Of a stretch of DNA of 64,000 bases, positions 1 through 7,876 are shown one piece after another. Position 1 is the first letter of the stretch; every line of letters starts with the position of its first letter. The translations under genes were made by a program, and so were the position numbers. The notes under the pieces are model-generated. The model saw only the letters and a program-made list of their open reading frames with translations. It did no database searches and was not told the origin of the DNA. Origin of the DNA: CBDCNP01 sp965222425 (GTDB lineage Bacteria; Acidobacteriota; Vicinamibacteria; Marinacidobacterales; DATDRI01); assembly GCA_965222425.1 (NCBI GenBank), contig CBDCTW010000022.1, forward strand, positions 1 to 64,000, in the 5' to 3' direction.

Positions 1-154
1 ATGAGTTCGTTGGGTTTCACTAGCCGCGGCCTGCACTTCGTTCCGGCCGCGGAATAAGGAAAGGGGCTTTCTTACAGCTCGTCTTTATTAATCAATAACT
101 TAGGGTGGGCCAAATTAGATGAGCAAAGTGGGCCAGACCGAGTGGACAAACACA
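1..154 (+). mobile_element. Right end of an IS21-family element (third copy, cut by window edge)
   Basis: These bases repeat 4065-4218 almost exactly: the last bases of istB including its TGA stop, a short spacer, and the right terminal repeat ending in ACAAACACA. One difference I can see is C instead of T in the 'ctcgt(c/t)tttatt' stretch, where it matches the 47 kb copy. The rest of the element lies outside the window. It abuts, and probably interrupted, the alpha/beta hydrolase relic at 155-650. Confidence 0.9.
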
Positions 155-650
155 GATGTTCTGTAAAGGATCGGCCTCCTGATGTCGTTCGGGATCGGAG
201 ACATAAGCATTGCCTTCCGATTTCCTTACCGAATAGATACCTCCTCGTCACCGCCGTGATGTAGCCTCGCCTGCTGAAAGATTTCGCAACGAAACCGTAG
301 TGGGCGCGATCGCCCTCTCAAAACCCTCCGCCGTGGATGAACAAGAATACGGGTGCGTCCACCGGATCTTCGCTGGGGAAATACAAATCCAGCTTCTGCT
401 TCGAGTGCTCTCGGTAGGCGAGGTCTAGCTTGTGTGGGAGCTCCTTCCGCGTTTCCGTGGTCAACTTGTCGAGCTTTTCGTAGAAACCGGTGCAGTCAAT
501 CTAGAATTTCTCCGGATACATGACCGTATAGTATTCCGACTTGTCCTGGCCGAGGACCGTGAGACTCAACGGCAAGCTCACCAGAAAACTGCAAGCCCTC
601 AAGACCATACTGGATACGAGACGGTTCGTAACCAATTTAGAGTTCACCAT
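155..650 (-). pseudogene. Secreted alpha/beta hydrolase (esterase-like), broken
   Basis: Read on the minus strand from an ATG at 650. The product starts with MVNSKLVTNRLV and a hydrophobic signal-like stretch, then runs into KLDLYFPSEDPVDAPVFLF followed by IHGGGF. That pattern, a 'LDLYxP' segment then an oxyanion-hole HGGG motif, is typical of alpha/beta hydrolases of the carboxylesterase/BD-FAE type. Two in-frame stops break it, one TAG after MYPEKF and one TGA directly after HGGGF, where CGA (Arg) would be expected. After GYITAVT the homology fades, probably with a frame change, and the gene stops at the IS21 end at position 154. The catalytic Ser-Asp-His part is absent. Stops, truncation and IS contact make it a relic. 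The exact subfamily is unsure. Confidence 0.7.
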
Positions 651-1756
651 GGGTGCACAGCTGGTAGACTTCTCCGATAGCTGGCATCAGGCGTGCGTGG
701 GCGGGGGATGTCCCGGCCGCTGTTGAATTTGGTCGGGTAGCGGCGGCACCTGTGAATACTCTTAGGCAGCAAACTCATCGCTGTCAAGAGATTTCTGTTT
801 GCTTCTAAGCGCGTGAACGAGAGCGCCCATATGGCGATAGCCTTTGATACGCCGGAACTTTTTCTGCGCGGTGACGACGCCAAGAGCGGTCCATCGGCGA
901 ACCATGGAAGGACTCTTCCAACGCTTGACGTTTCTCGATACTCTGCGAATGGTTCCGTTGAGATTCTCAATGGCGTTCGTCGTGGCAAGAGACTGGCGAA
1001 GTAAGGCGGGCGGCGCGAGCTTCACGACCGTGAGTGTTTCTTCCATCCCTTCACGAAGGCTTCCGGCAGCTTCGTCGTAGCCGTTTCGCTCGAGCCACGA
1101 CACCAATGCCTGAAGTCGCTTGCGCGCCTTGTCGGCACTCTTGCACTTGTAGGCTTCCTTCATCGTCTGGAGCACGTAGGCGTGACGAGACTTGGGAAGG
1201 TACGAGCGAAGATTTCGGAGTTTATGGATCTGGCACCTTTGGATGACCGCGAGGTCCCCCAAAACGTCGACGAGTGCCTTGCGGATGCCTTTGCCTCCGT
1301 CCACTACGCAGAGAATCGACTCATCGACGCGCAAGCCTCGCTCGAGAAGGTCCTGCAACATCGCGGTGCACACCCGAGAGTTCTCCGTCGAGCCCAGCCA
1401 TATACCCAGGGGCACCTTCGTTCCATCTATTGTGATACCTAGAGTTACGACGACGGTCTGTCCGGCCACCTCAAGGCCATCCAGCATCAGTGCCGCAAGC
1501 TCGAACTCCTCTAGCCGCCGAGACAGGTATTCCTCGAGCTTCTTAGTCGTCTGGCTCACGAGGTGACGGCTGGCGGCACTCTTACTCGTGCCACGAGACT
1601 TCAACTTGGCCGCGGGTTTGTCCAGACTCGATTCGTAATTTCGGGTCGATACGCTGTGTTCGCTAGTCTGAATTGGCCCATTTCGCTCATTTGATTTGGC
1701 CCACCCCATCGAGACCGATACCCTGAGCCGGGGAAGAACCCGGAGAGGAGGGTCGG

Positions 1757-3298
1757 TTGAAAAGGGGTGCGAAAGTGCGATTGTTCGAGCAGATCCGTGG
1801 CGAGTACGAGCACGGAGTAGGAACGATAAAGGGAGTGGCGAAGGAGTTCGGAGTACACCGTCGGATGGTGCGTCAGGCGCTGGAGAGCGCGGTACCGCCG
1901 GAGCGTAAAGTCGCGGAGCGTGCGAGTCCGAAGCTTGAGGAAGTACGCGAGTTCATCGACGCGGTCCTGAAGGAGGACAAGCGAGCGCCTCGGAAGCAAC
2001 GCCATACGGCTCGTCGTATCTGGTCCCGGTTGCGCGCCGAGCATCCGGAGCATGAGATTGGCGAATCAACGGTACGTCGCTACGTCGCTCGTCGGAAAAG
2101 CGAGCTCGGCCTGAAGGACACAGAGATTTTTGTTCCGCAGAGCTACGCGTGGGGCGATGAAGGGCAAGTGGACTGGTACGAGGCGTACGCGCGGATCGGA
2201 GGTGAGCTCGAGAAGGTCCACACGCTCGTAGTCCGAAGCATGGCGGGAGGAGGCGCGTTGCATCGCGGCTATCCGCGTCCGACGCAACAAGCATTTTTCG
2301 AAGCGCAGGAGCATGCGTTCGAGTTCTTTGGTGGCGTGTTCCGCCGCATGCGCTACGACAACCTGTCACTCGCGGTCACTAAGATTCTGCGTGGTTATCA
2401 ACGAGAGCAGACGGAGCGATTCGTGGCGTTTCGCTCCCATTGGGGATTCGACTCGGAGTTTTGTAATCCGAGTCGAGGCAACGAGAAGGGCGGGGTGGAA
2501 AGCGAAGTCGGCTACTTCCGGCGCAACTATCTGACGCCGGTACCGGAGTTTTCGAATTGGGATGAGCTGAACGAGTATCTGCTCTCGTGCTGTCTCAAGG
2601 ATGCGACGCGCCACATTAGCGGCAAGGAGCATGCTGTCGGAACAGCGATGGAGCTTGAACGGGAGCATCTGTTGCCATTGACCGTCGAGGGGTTCGATAT
2701 CGAGGAGCGACGATTTGCAAAGGTGAACAAGAAAGGCTGCGTTCGAGTCGGCACGAACTGGTACTCGACTCCGTTGAAACGGGACCGGCGAGTTGTGGCC
2801 AAGCTACTGCCGTTGGAAGTTGAGATCTGGCACGAGGGCCACGTCGTGGCACGCCACGAGCGCTGCTACGGCCGCAGCCAGTCGATTTATGAACTCGAGC
2901 ACTACTTGGATGTTCTGGTCAGGAAGCCTGGAGCGTTGGCCGGCTCGACGCCGCTCGCTCAATGGCGGGAGAAAGGTCGGTGGCCCACGAGCTACGACGA
3001 GTTGTGGTCCAAGCTGAATCGACGTCACGGAAAGCTCGAAGGAACCCGCCAGATGGTCGAGCTCGTGCAGCTCGGCCGCGAGCACGGCTACGACAAGCTG
3101 CGTGAGGCGGTGAGTCAAGCGCTCGAACTCGGCTGTACGGATGCTGAGGCGATCCGTCACCTCGTCGAATCATCAGTTCTTCGACGTGAGCAGGCGCAGG
3201 CTCTTGGCGATGTGGAGCTCGGAGAGCTCACGAAGTACGAACGTTCCTTGCCAGGTGTTGGCCATTACAACGCGCTGATCGGCGAGGTGAACTCGTGA
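1757..3298 (+). CDS. istA: IS21-family transposase IstA
   Basis: A 513-residue DDE transposase that cuts and joins the element ends with the help of IstB. A helix-turn-helix region lies near residues 20-42 (GTIKGVAKEFGVHRRMVRQA). The retroviral-integrase-like core shows Asp139 in GQVDW, Asp201 in RYDN and Glu248 in NEKGGVESE, the expected DDE triad. The C-terminal part (residues 300-400) contains the beta-rich segment usual for IstA. The start codon is read as TTG at 1757, giving MKRGAKVRLFEQ. The gene overlaps istB by 4 bp, as is normal for the family. The protein is identical to that of the 48-50 kb copy, so the element has moved or been duplicated recently and is probably still active. Confidence 0.95.
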   Translation: MKRGAKVRLFEQIRGEYEHGVGTIKGVAKEFGVHRRMVRQALESAVPPERKVAERASPKLEEVREFIDAVLKEDKRAPRKQRHTARRIWSRLRAEHPEHEIGESTVRRYVARRKSELGLKDTEIFVPQSYAWGDEGQVDWYEAYARIGGELEKVHTLVVRSMAGGGALHRGYPRPTQQAFFEAQEHAFEFFGGVFRRMRYDNLSLAVTKILRGYQREQTERFVAFRSHWGFDSEFCNPSRGNEKGGVESEVGYFRRNYLTPVPEFSNWDELNEYLLSCCLKDATRHISGKEHAVGTAMELEREHLLPLTVEGFDIEERRFAKVNKKGCVRVGTNWYSTPLKRDRRVVAKLLPLEVEIWHEGHVVARHERCYGRSQSIYELEHYLDVLVRKPGALAGSTPLAQWREKGRWPTSYDELWSKLNRRHGKLEGTRQMVELVQLGREHGYDKLREAVSQALELGCTDAEAIRHLVESSVLRREQAQALGDVELGELTKYERSLPGVGHYNALIGEVNS

Positions 3299-4068
3299 AC
3301 GCGAAGAGCATCGAGCTCCAGAGCATCCGTCAGCATTGCAAGACGCTTCGCATGCCGAGCGTGGCAACGCAGTTCCAGAAAATTGCCGAACAAGCGCAGC
3401 GCGACGAGCACAGCTATGTCCGCTACCTCGACGTGCTGCTCAGCGCCGAAGTCGAGGAGCGTGAACACCGCGCGGTTCAAAGACGACTGAAGGAAGCACA
3501 ACTACCGAGAGCGAAGACGCTCGAGGAGTTCGACTTCTCGCAATCGCCGAAGGTCTCCGCCCGTCGGATACGAGAACTGGCCGAAGGCGACTACATCGAC
3601 CATGCACGGCCGGTTCTGTTTCTCGGCGATGCCGGCACAGGCAAGACTCATCTGGCCACGGCATTGTGTGTAGCGGCGTGCCAGCAACGTCGCCGCGTTC
3701 GCTTCACGACGGCCTCGAGACTCGTCAACGAACTCGTTGAAGCTAGGGAGGAGCACGAACTCTCGCGAGTGATCCGTCGCTACGCCCGCTACGAGTTGTT
3801 GTGCATCGACGAGCTCGGCTACGTCCCACTCGCCGATGTCGGCGCCGAGCTTCTGTTCCAAGTGGTTTCGGAACGATGCGAAAGGGCGGCGCTCGTGATC
3901 ACCACCAACCTGCCCTTCTCGGAGTGGACCCAGGTGTTCACGAACGTCCGCCTGTGCAAGGCACTGCTCGACCGAGTCACGGACCAGGCGCACATACTCG
4001 AAACCGGCACCGAATCCTATCGGTTCCGGCGCACCCTGAAGAGCGAGAAAAAGACCATAAAGGCATGA
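3295..4068 (+). CDS. istB: IS21-family helper ATPase IstB
   Basis: A 257-residue AAA+ ATPase that works with IstA in target choice and assembly. The Walker A motif GDAGTGKT is at residues 111-118 and the Walker B segment LLCIDELGYVPL at about 163-174. Later there are a conserved TTNLPFSEW segment and an arginine-containing LLDRVT motif. It starts GTG AAC GCG within the last codons of istA (4-bp overlap), which suggests translational coupling. It is identical in sequence to the copy at 47526-48299. Length and motif order are typical for IstB. Confidence 0.95.
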   Translation: MNAKSIELQSIRQHCKTLRMPSVATQFQKIAEQAQRDEHSYVRYLDVLLSAEVEEREHRAVQRRLKEAQLPRAKTLEEFDFSQSPKVSARRIRELAEGDYIDHARPVLFLGDAGTGKTHLATALCVAACQQRRRVRFTTASRLVNELVEAREEHELSRVIRRYARYELLCIDELGYVPLADVGAELLFQVVSERCERAALVITTNLPFSEWTQVFTNVRLCKALLDRVTDQAHILETGTESYRFRRTLKSEKKTIKA

Positions 4069-5803
4069 GTTCGTTGGGTTTCACTAGCCGCGGCCTGCAC
4101 TTCGTTCCGGCCGCGGAATAAGGAAAGGGGCTTTCTTACAGCTCGTTTTTATTAATCAATAACTTAGGGTGGGCCAAATTAGATGAGCAAAGTGGGCCAG
4201 ACCGAGTGGACAAACACAATACGCCCACCAAGATCTGATTCAACACTCGCTCTGGAAGCGGGTCTTCTTCGCGGAAGGCTTCGAAGTGTGGAAGCGACGC
4301 CTCCGCGCCCGACTTCGAGCGAACTCGAGGTCGCGACACTTGGATGCGACGACCACCGAAGCTCAGCTCTCCGTTCGTGCTCCCCCAGTGGTTATGAGTT
4401 CGCTCCTTCTCGTGCTTGCCCTTGAGCCCCGCGATCTCCTCGGCGTCCTCTCCGAGCAGTAGGTGCAGAGCTGTCAGTCCTTGCTCGTACACCCATTCCG
4501 TCAGATCCGCCTTCGTGGCCGCGATCCCAGCTATCATCGGTAGCAGTATCTGACCGACTTGGCCAACTACCTTGCCCGTAGGCGAGTGCGTTTGCTTTCT
4601 TACTGGCTTCTTTGATTTCCTAGGCATTGGTGGCTCCTTGTCCCCCTCTGGAGACGGTTTATTGGCAGACCTATTCTTAGGCCGGCCAAGGAGCCGCAGC
4701 TACCCCAAATTCAACATCCGGCGGGACATCCCCCGTGGGCGAGCAATTGGGCTAGGCATGGGAGCGGAGCCTCGTCGCTACGATCGCGATTTTCGTGATG
4801 CAGCGAGGCGTTCCTGATACCGAAAACCTCGCAACCGATCCCGTCCGAGGCACGTTGATCCAGCTCACCTCACATTCTGGTGAGAGCTCTTCGCCCGTTC
4901 CAACAGCAGGCATATCTAACGTTGCGATTCTGACAACCAACTCTGGATCTGAATGGCCTGATCCTGATACTCGCGGCGAAGCCGTTCGAGAACCCGTTCC
5001 ATCTCAGGGTGGAGTGGATCATTTACTCTGTCGCGAGGGATGGCAAAGCTGTCTGAATAGACCGGCAGGCTGGAGAGATCCCCACCTGCAAGAGCTATTT
5101 TCGCTATCTGGAATCCCCGTCTGGCAAACTCGCCGATCATGTCTTCTCCGAGCGCCTTGGAAGCTCGGGAAGGGTTTCCCCAGTAACCGTGCCAGTCCTC
5201 CCCAGGAACCGTCCGCAAAAATTTCTCATCGTTTTTGACCAGAAAAGGCCGATAGTCCTTGTAATCCGGCTTGACAAGATCGCCTCGCAGAAACAGATTA
5301 ACCGATGTTTCGGCTGCACCTGCATGCCTCTCATAGCCGAACTGTTCTTGCCAATCCGGGCCAAAATGCTTCTGATAAATCTGCGGGCTGTAGAATCCTG
5401 AACCAAATATCAAGCTGGAGATATTCACCATCCGTACGTCGTATTCCTCACTCACAAAAGCAGCGGCCTGATTGAAGGCGGTGTTGCCAAGAGGAAACCC
5501 ATAGCTATGCACCAAGAAGACGTTTTTGAAACCCTTTCGGGCAATCGTAGAACCCCAGTCGATTGCCACAGCCCGAAGCGTCTCAAAGCGCATCGGAAAG
5601 GTCCCTATGTGGTTGAACTTTCCCGCATGCACTTCCGGCCCCTCCTCGCCCAGCATTATCGGCGGAACCAGCACAAGATCGTAGTCCGGATGTGAGTCAC
5701 GGAGATGTTTGACCAGGCCATCCCGTATGCCGATCGCCTGGAAATAATCTGCGCCAACCGGAAGATGGAGACCATGCTGCTCCAAGTTTCCCATCGTCAA
5801 GAA

Positions 5804-7203
5804 GGTGATGTCTTAAGATTCCTGTCAAAGAAAAACGATGTATGGTTCCCCAAGCTCAAACCCGTCCCCGTCATGGGGACAGAAAAGGAGAACCATACAT
5901 CATGGGAAAGGTACTACCGAGTCAGCGATTGCTCAAGCAGTTCGAGGAACAACTGGTATTTGGGGAGATGAATCTCTCGGAGATCGTCCGGTCGGGAGCT
6001 CAGATGATGCTTCAATATGCGTTGGAGCGCGAGGTGACGGAGGCGTTGGGTCGAAACTACTATGAGAACGCTCCGGCAACGACGAAGGAGAAGGGACGAC
6101 GCAACGGGTATGAGTCGCATCGGGTCCTCACGGGCGAGGGAGCGGTAACGGTGCAAGTGCCGCAGGTACGAGAAACAGAGAAGGTGTTTCAGTCAAAAAT
6201 TCTCGACGCCTACGTGAGCCGGACCGAGAAATTCGATGAACTGATCGCGCGGATGTACGTCCACGGGATGTCGACGCGTGACATTGAGGCGACGTTCGCG
6301 GACGTGCTGAGCGGCACGGGTGTCTCGAAGTCGGTGGTGAGCCGGGTCACACGGTGTCTGTCGGAGGATTTCGAGGCGTTTCGAAAACGGGATCTCTCGA
6401 ACGAGAAGCTGTTGTATCTCGAGCTCGACGGCACGTACCTGCGCTACCACCAAGGAGCGGAGAGGAAAGAGCCCATCCTCGTTGCGACCGGCTATCGCGC
6501 TGATGGGACGCGAGTTCTTCTTCATATCGGTGTCGGCAACCGAGAATCCTACGAGAACTGGAAGGGGTTCTTGCAGGAGATGGTGGCCCGAGGAATGAGG
6601 GAGCCGTTGCTCATCGTGACGGACGGGAATCCTGGAGTGCTCAAAGCGATCGCAGAGGTCTTCCCTCGAAGCCTCAAGCAACGTTGCCAGAAGCACCGCC
6701 TCGAGAACATCCTGGGCAAGGCTCCGAAGGAAGTGCGCGACGAACTCAAGGCGGCCATCCTTGAGTCGTTCCATGCGAACAGCTACGAGCAAGGGCTGAA
6801 GAAGGGTCGGGAGGTGATCGCTCGGTACCGTCAACGATTCCCGAGCGCGATGAAGTGCATGGAAGAGACCCTCGAAGCGTGTCTTCAGGCGCTACGCCTT
6901 CCTGCGGCGCATCACAAAAGGCTTCGCACGTCGAATCTACTTGAGCGCACGTTCGGAGAGCACAAACGTCGCACAAAGGTCATTCCTCACTTTTTCACCG
7001 AGGAGGCCGCGATGAAACTCTCGTTCGCTGTGCTCTTGGCCGTCGCAAACAAATGGCGCGGCGTGAGGATGGATGTCTTCGCCGCTAGGAAAGTCGAGGA
7101 GCTTCGCAACGAGCTTCTCCCGCAAGGCACGTCGGAGGAATCAGCAGCTTAACCGAGCGCGGGGAACCGTACGGAGATTTGACAGGAAAATTAAGACTTG
7201 ACC
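5804..7203 (+). mobile_element. Second type of IS256-family element
   Basis: A 1400-bp element with imperfect terminal inverted repeats: GGTGATGTCTTAAGATTCC at the left and GGTCAAGTCTTAATTTTCC as the complement of the right, both followed by TGTCAAA. It is flanked by the 8-bp direct repeat gtcaagaa (5796-5803 and 7204-7211). It encodes one transposase. It is unrelated in end sequence to the 1460-bp IS256-family element elsewhere in the window. It is inserted in the creatininase-family gene. Confidence 0.92.
5902..7152 (+). CDS. IS256-family (Mutator-type) transposase
   Basis: About 416 residues from ATG 5902 (MGKVLPSQRLLKQFEE). The frame stays open upstream to 5842, but 5902 gives the usual length. 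The protein has the Mutator-type layout: an N-terminal region with LGRNYYEN...GRRNGYESHRVLTG, then the DDE core with Asp in LYLELDGTYLR, Asp in LLIVTDGNPGVLKA and Glu in TSNLLERTFGEHKRR, plus the RCQKHRLENIL motif. No stops or frameshifts are visible. It is probably a functional transposase that moves its own 1400-bp element. Confidence 0.93.
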   Translation: MGKVLPSQRLLKQFEEQLVFGEMNLSEIVRSGAQMMLQYALEREVTEALGRNYYENAPATTKEKGRRNGYESHRVLTGEGAVTVQVPQVRETEKVFQSKILDAYVSRTEKFDELIARMYVHGMSTRDIEATFADVLSGTGVSKSVVSRVTRCLSEDFEAFRKRDLSNEKLLYLELDGTYLRYHQGAERKEPILVATGYRADGTRVLLHIGVGNRESYENWKGFLQEMVARGMREPLLIVTDGNPGVLKAIAEVFPRSLKQRCQKHRLENILGKAPKEVRDELKAAILESFHANSYEQGLKKGREVIARYRQRFPSAMKCMEETLEACLQALRLPAAHHKRLRTSNLLERTFGEHKRRTKVIPHFFTEEAAMKLSFAVLLAVANKWRGVRMDVFAARKVEELRNELLPQGTSEESAA

Positions 7204-7439
7204 GTCAAGAAGAAGATGCTCTTTTTCCGATCCAACCTGTCAATTTCGACGAAAGTCAATTTTTCGAGTCGCAAAACGCGCCCGACTCCAGCATGTGAAA
7301 CCAGTCCGACTTGCAGCAACAGAACCGTGCTGAATGCAATTACCGTTGCTACCGCGAATCTCCTCTTAGTTGGCATAAGTCTCCTTTTTTGGAGCTATCG
7401 CCGTGATCAGGTCCCCGACCGAGATCGCCTGGCCAAAGT

Positions 7440-7670
7440 GATGGCGGAAGTTGGACAAGAAAACCCGGGCTTAGAGTGGTAAACATGGTTTAAATGGATG
7501 ACCGGCAATCCTATCTCACGGCAATGTTCAATCAGGGGTGCCAACCGACCGACCAGCACTTGACCCTGGGAAAAGTCGCGACGGCCAGTCCCCAGCTGCC
7601 CTCTGCAGGCTCGATGAAATCCCGACTCATGTCAATGACCAAAAGTGCACTGTTTTCCGGTTCGGAACGT
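7440..7670 (-). pseudogene. Isochorismatase-like (cysteine hydrolase) relic
   Basis: On the minus strand one frame reads PENSALLVIDMSRDFIEP then AEGSWG, the start of the isochorismatase-like hydrolase fold with its catalytic Asp in VIDM. A second frame carries on as QGQVLVGRLAPLIEHCREIG then LPVIHLNHVYHSKPG, the next helix and strand. A frameshift separates them, and the central and C-terminal parts with the nucleophilic Cys are missing. It lies directly upstream of the split creatininase gene. Both families act on amides, so they may once have been neighbours in a catabolic cluster (inference). Confidence 0.6.
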
Positions 7671-7794
7671 TGTGGATGGGGTATTCATGCGGCGCAGGCC
7701 AGGCTGATGACATACTGTACTTAATAGCTCCAAGAGTGCCTAGATCACCTGCCAACACTATGCGTCAAGGCATTTCTGCAGGTTCTTGCGGGGT

Positions 7795-7850
7795 CAGGTT
7801 CGGCCGAACCGTCTAAAGGGGCTCGAAGCACCCGCGACCGGGCCGACTAT
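7795..7850 (-). pseudogene. 3' tail of a second copy of the 69-residue protein gene
   Basis: The complement reads DSRPGRGCFEPL followed by a stop, nearly the same as the DCRPGRGCFEPL end of the small gene at 15159-15368. The downstream flank is also alike, with an aggttcggcc block in both places. Only the tail is recognisable here. The rest of 7671-7876 holds nothing I can assign. Confidence 0.5.
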
Positions 7851-7876
7851 CAAGCCTGGCACACGGTCAAACACCA

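Larger units (their letters stand above)
1655..4218 (+). mobile_element. IS21-family element, copy A
   Basis: A complete element of about 2564 bp with istA and istB on the same strand. The left end begins TGTGTTCGCTAG and the right end finishes GGACAAACACA. The two ends share TGTGTT near the tip and an internal GCTCAT...ATTTGGCCCACCC block in inverted orientation. It sits inside the IS256-family transposase gene. The flanking repeat is tacgc (1650-1654 and 4220-4224) if the extra A at 4219 belongs to the element, or atacgc (1649-1654 and 4219-4224) if it does not. A copy of the same length in the opposite orientation lies at 47376-49939. Confidence 0.95.
762..4627 (-). pseudogene. IS256-family (Mutator-type) transposase, interrupted
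   Basis: The N-terminal part is read from 4627 downwards (MPRKSKKPVR... to ...NQILVGV). The rest runs from about 1653 to 762 (STRNYESSLD... to DEFAA). Joined, they match the intact 431-residue transposase at 53677-54972, with a few substitutions (for example Gly for Arg in HLLLxEDAEE and Ala for Val in GIRKxLVD). The IS21-family insertion falls after codon 136 or so, between GV and STRN, before any of the DDE catalytic residues, so neither half can work alone. The frame of each half is otherwise open, so the loss is recent. Confidence 0.92.
704..4733 (-). mobile_element. IS256-family element, copy A, split by an IS21-family element
   Basis: The ends are inverted repeats starting GGGGATGTCCCG (704 onward, and the complement ending at 4733) and continuing through a conserved TGTTGAATTTGG block. 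The element is flanked by an 8-bp direct repeat, cgtgggcg (696-703 and 4734-4741), the duplication size expected for IS256 elements. Removing the inner IS21-family element and its target duplication leaves 1460 bp, the same length as the intact copy at 53571-55030. It lies upstream of the hydrolase relic and the creatininase gene. Confidence 0.9.
4916..7376 (-). pseudogene. Secreted creatininase-family amidohydrolase, split by an IS
   Basis: The 3' part (5800-4916) encodes MGNLEQHGLHLPVGADYFQA onward, the metal-binding signature of creatininase/creatinine amidohydrolase family proteins (xGxxEQHGxHLP), and continues to SWLSESQR. The 5' part (7376-7204) encodes a signal peptide (MPTKRRFAVATVIAFS...) and then RLEKLTFVEIDRLDRKKSIFFLT. 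Removing the IS at 5804-7203 and one copy of the 8-bp repeat gtcaagaa joins these in frame as ...KSIFFLT-MGNLEQHG..., restoring about 355 residues with normal family architecture. So the gene was whole until the insertion. The 294-residue 3' fragment has an internal ATG but lacks export and part of the first strand. It probably acted on cyclic amides or similar substrates in the periplasm; the substrate is unknown. Confidence 0.9.

Noticed and set aside
155..650. Alternative genetic code (TGA or TAG read as an amino acid)
   Set aside because: All intact genes in the window use TAA, TAG and TGA as normal stops; the hydrolase relic is also truncated.
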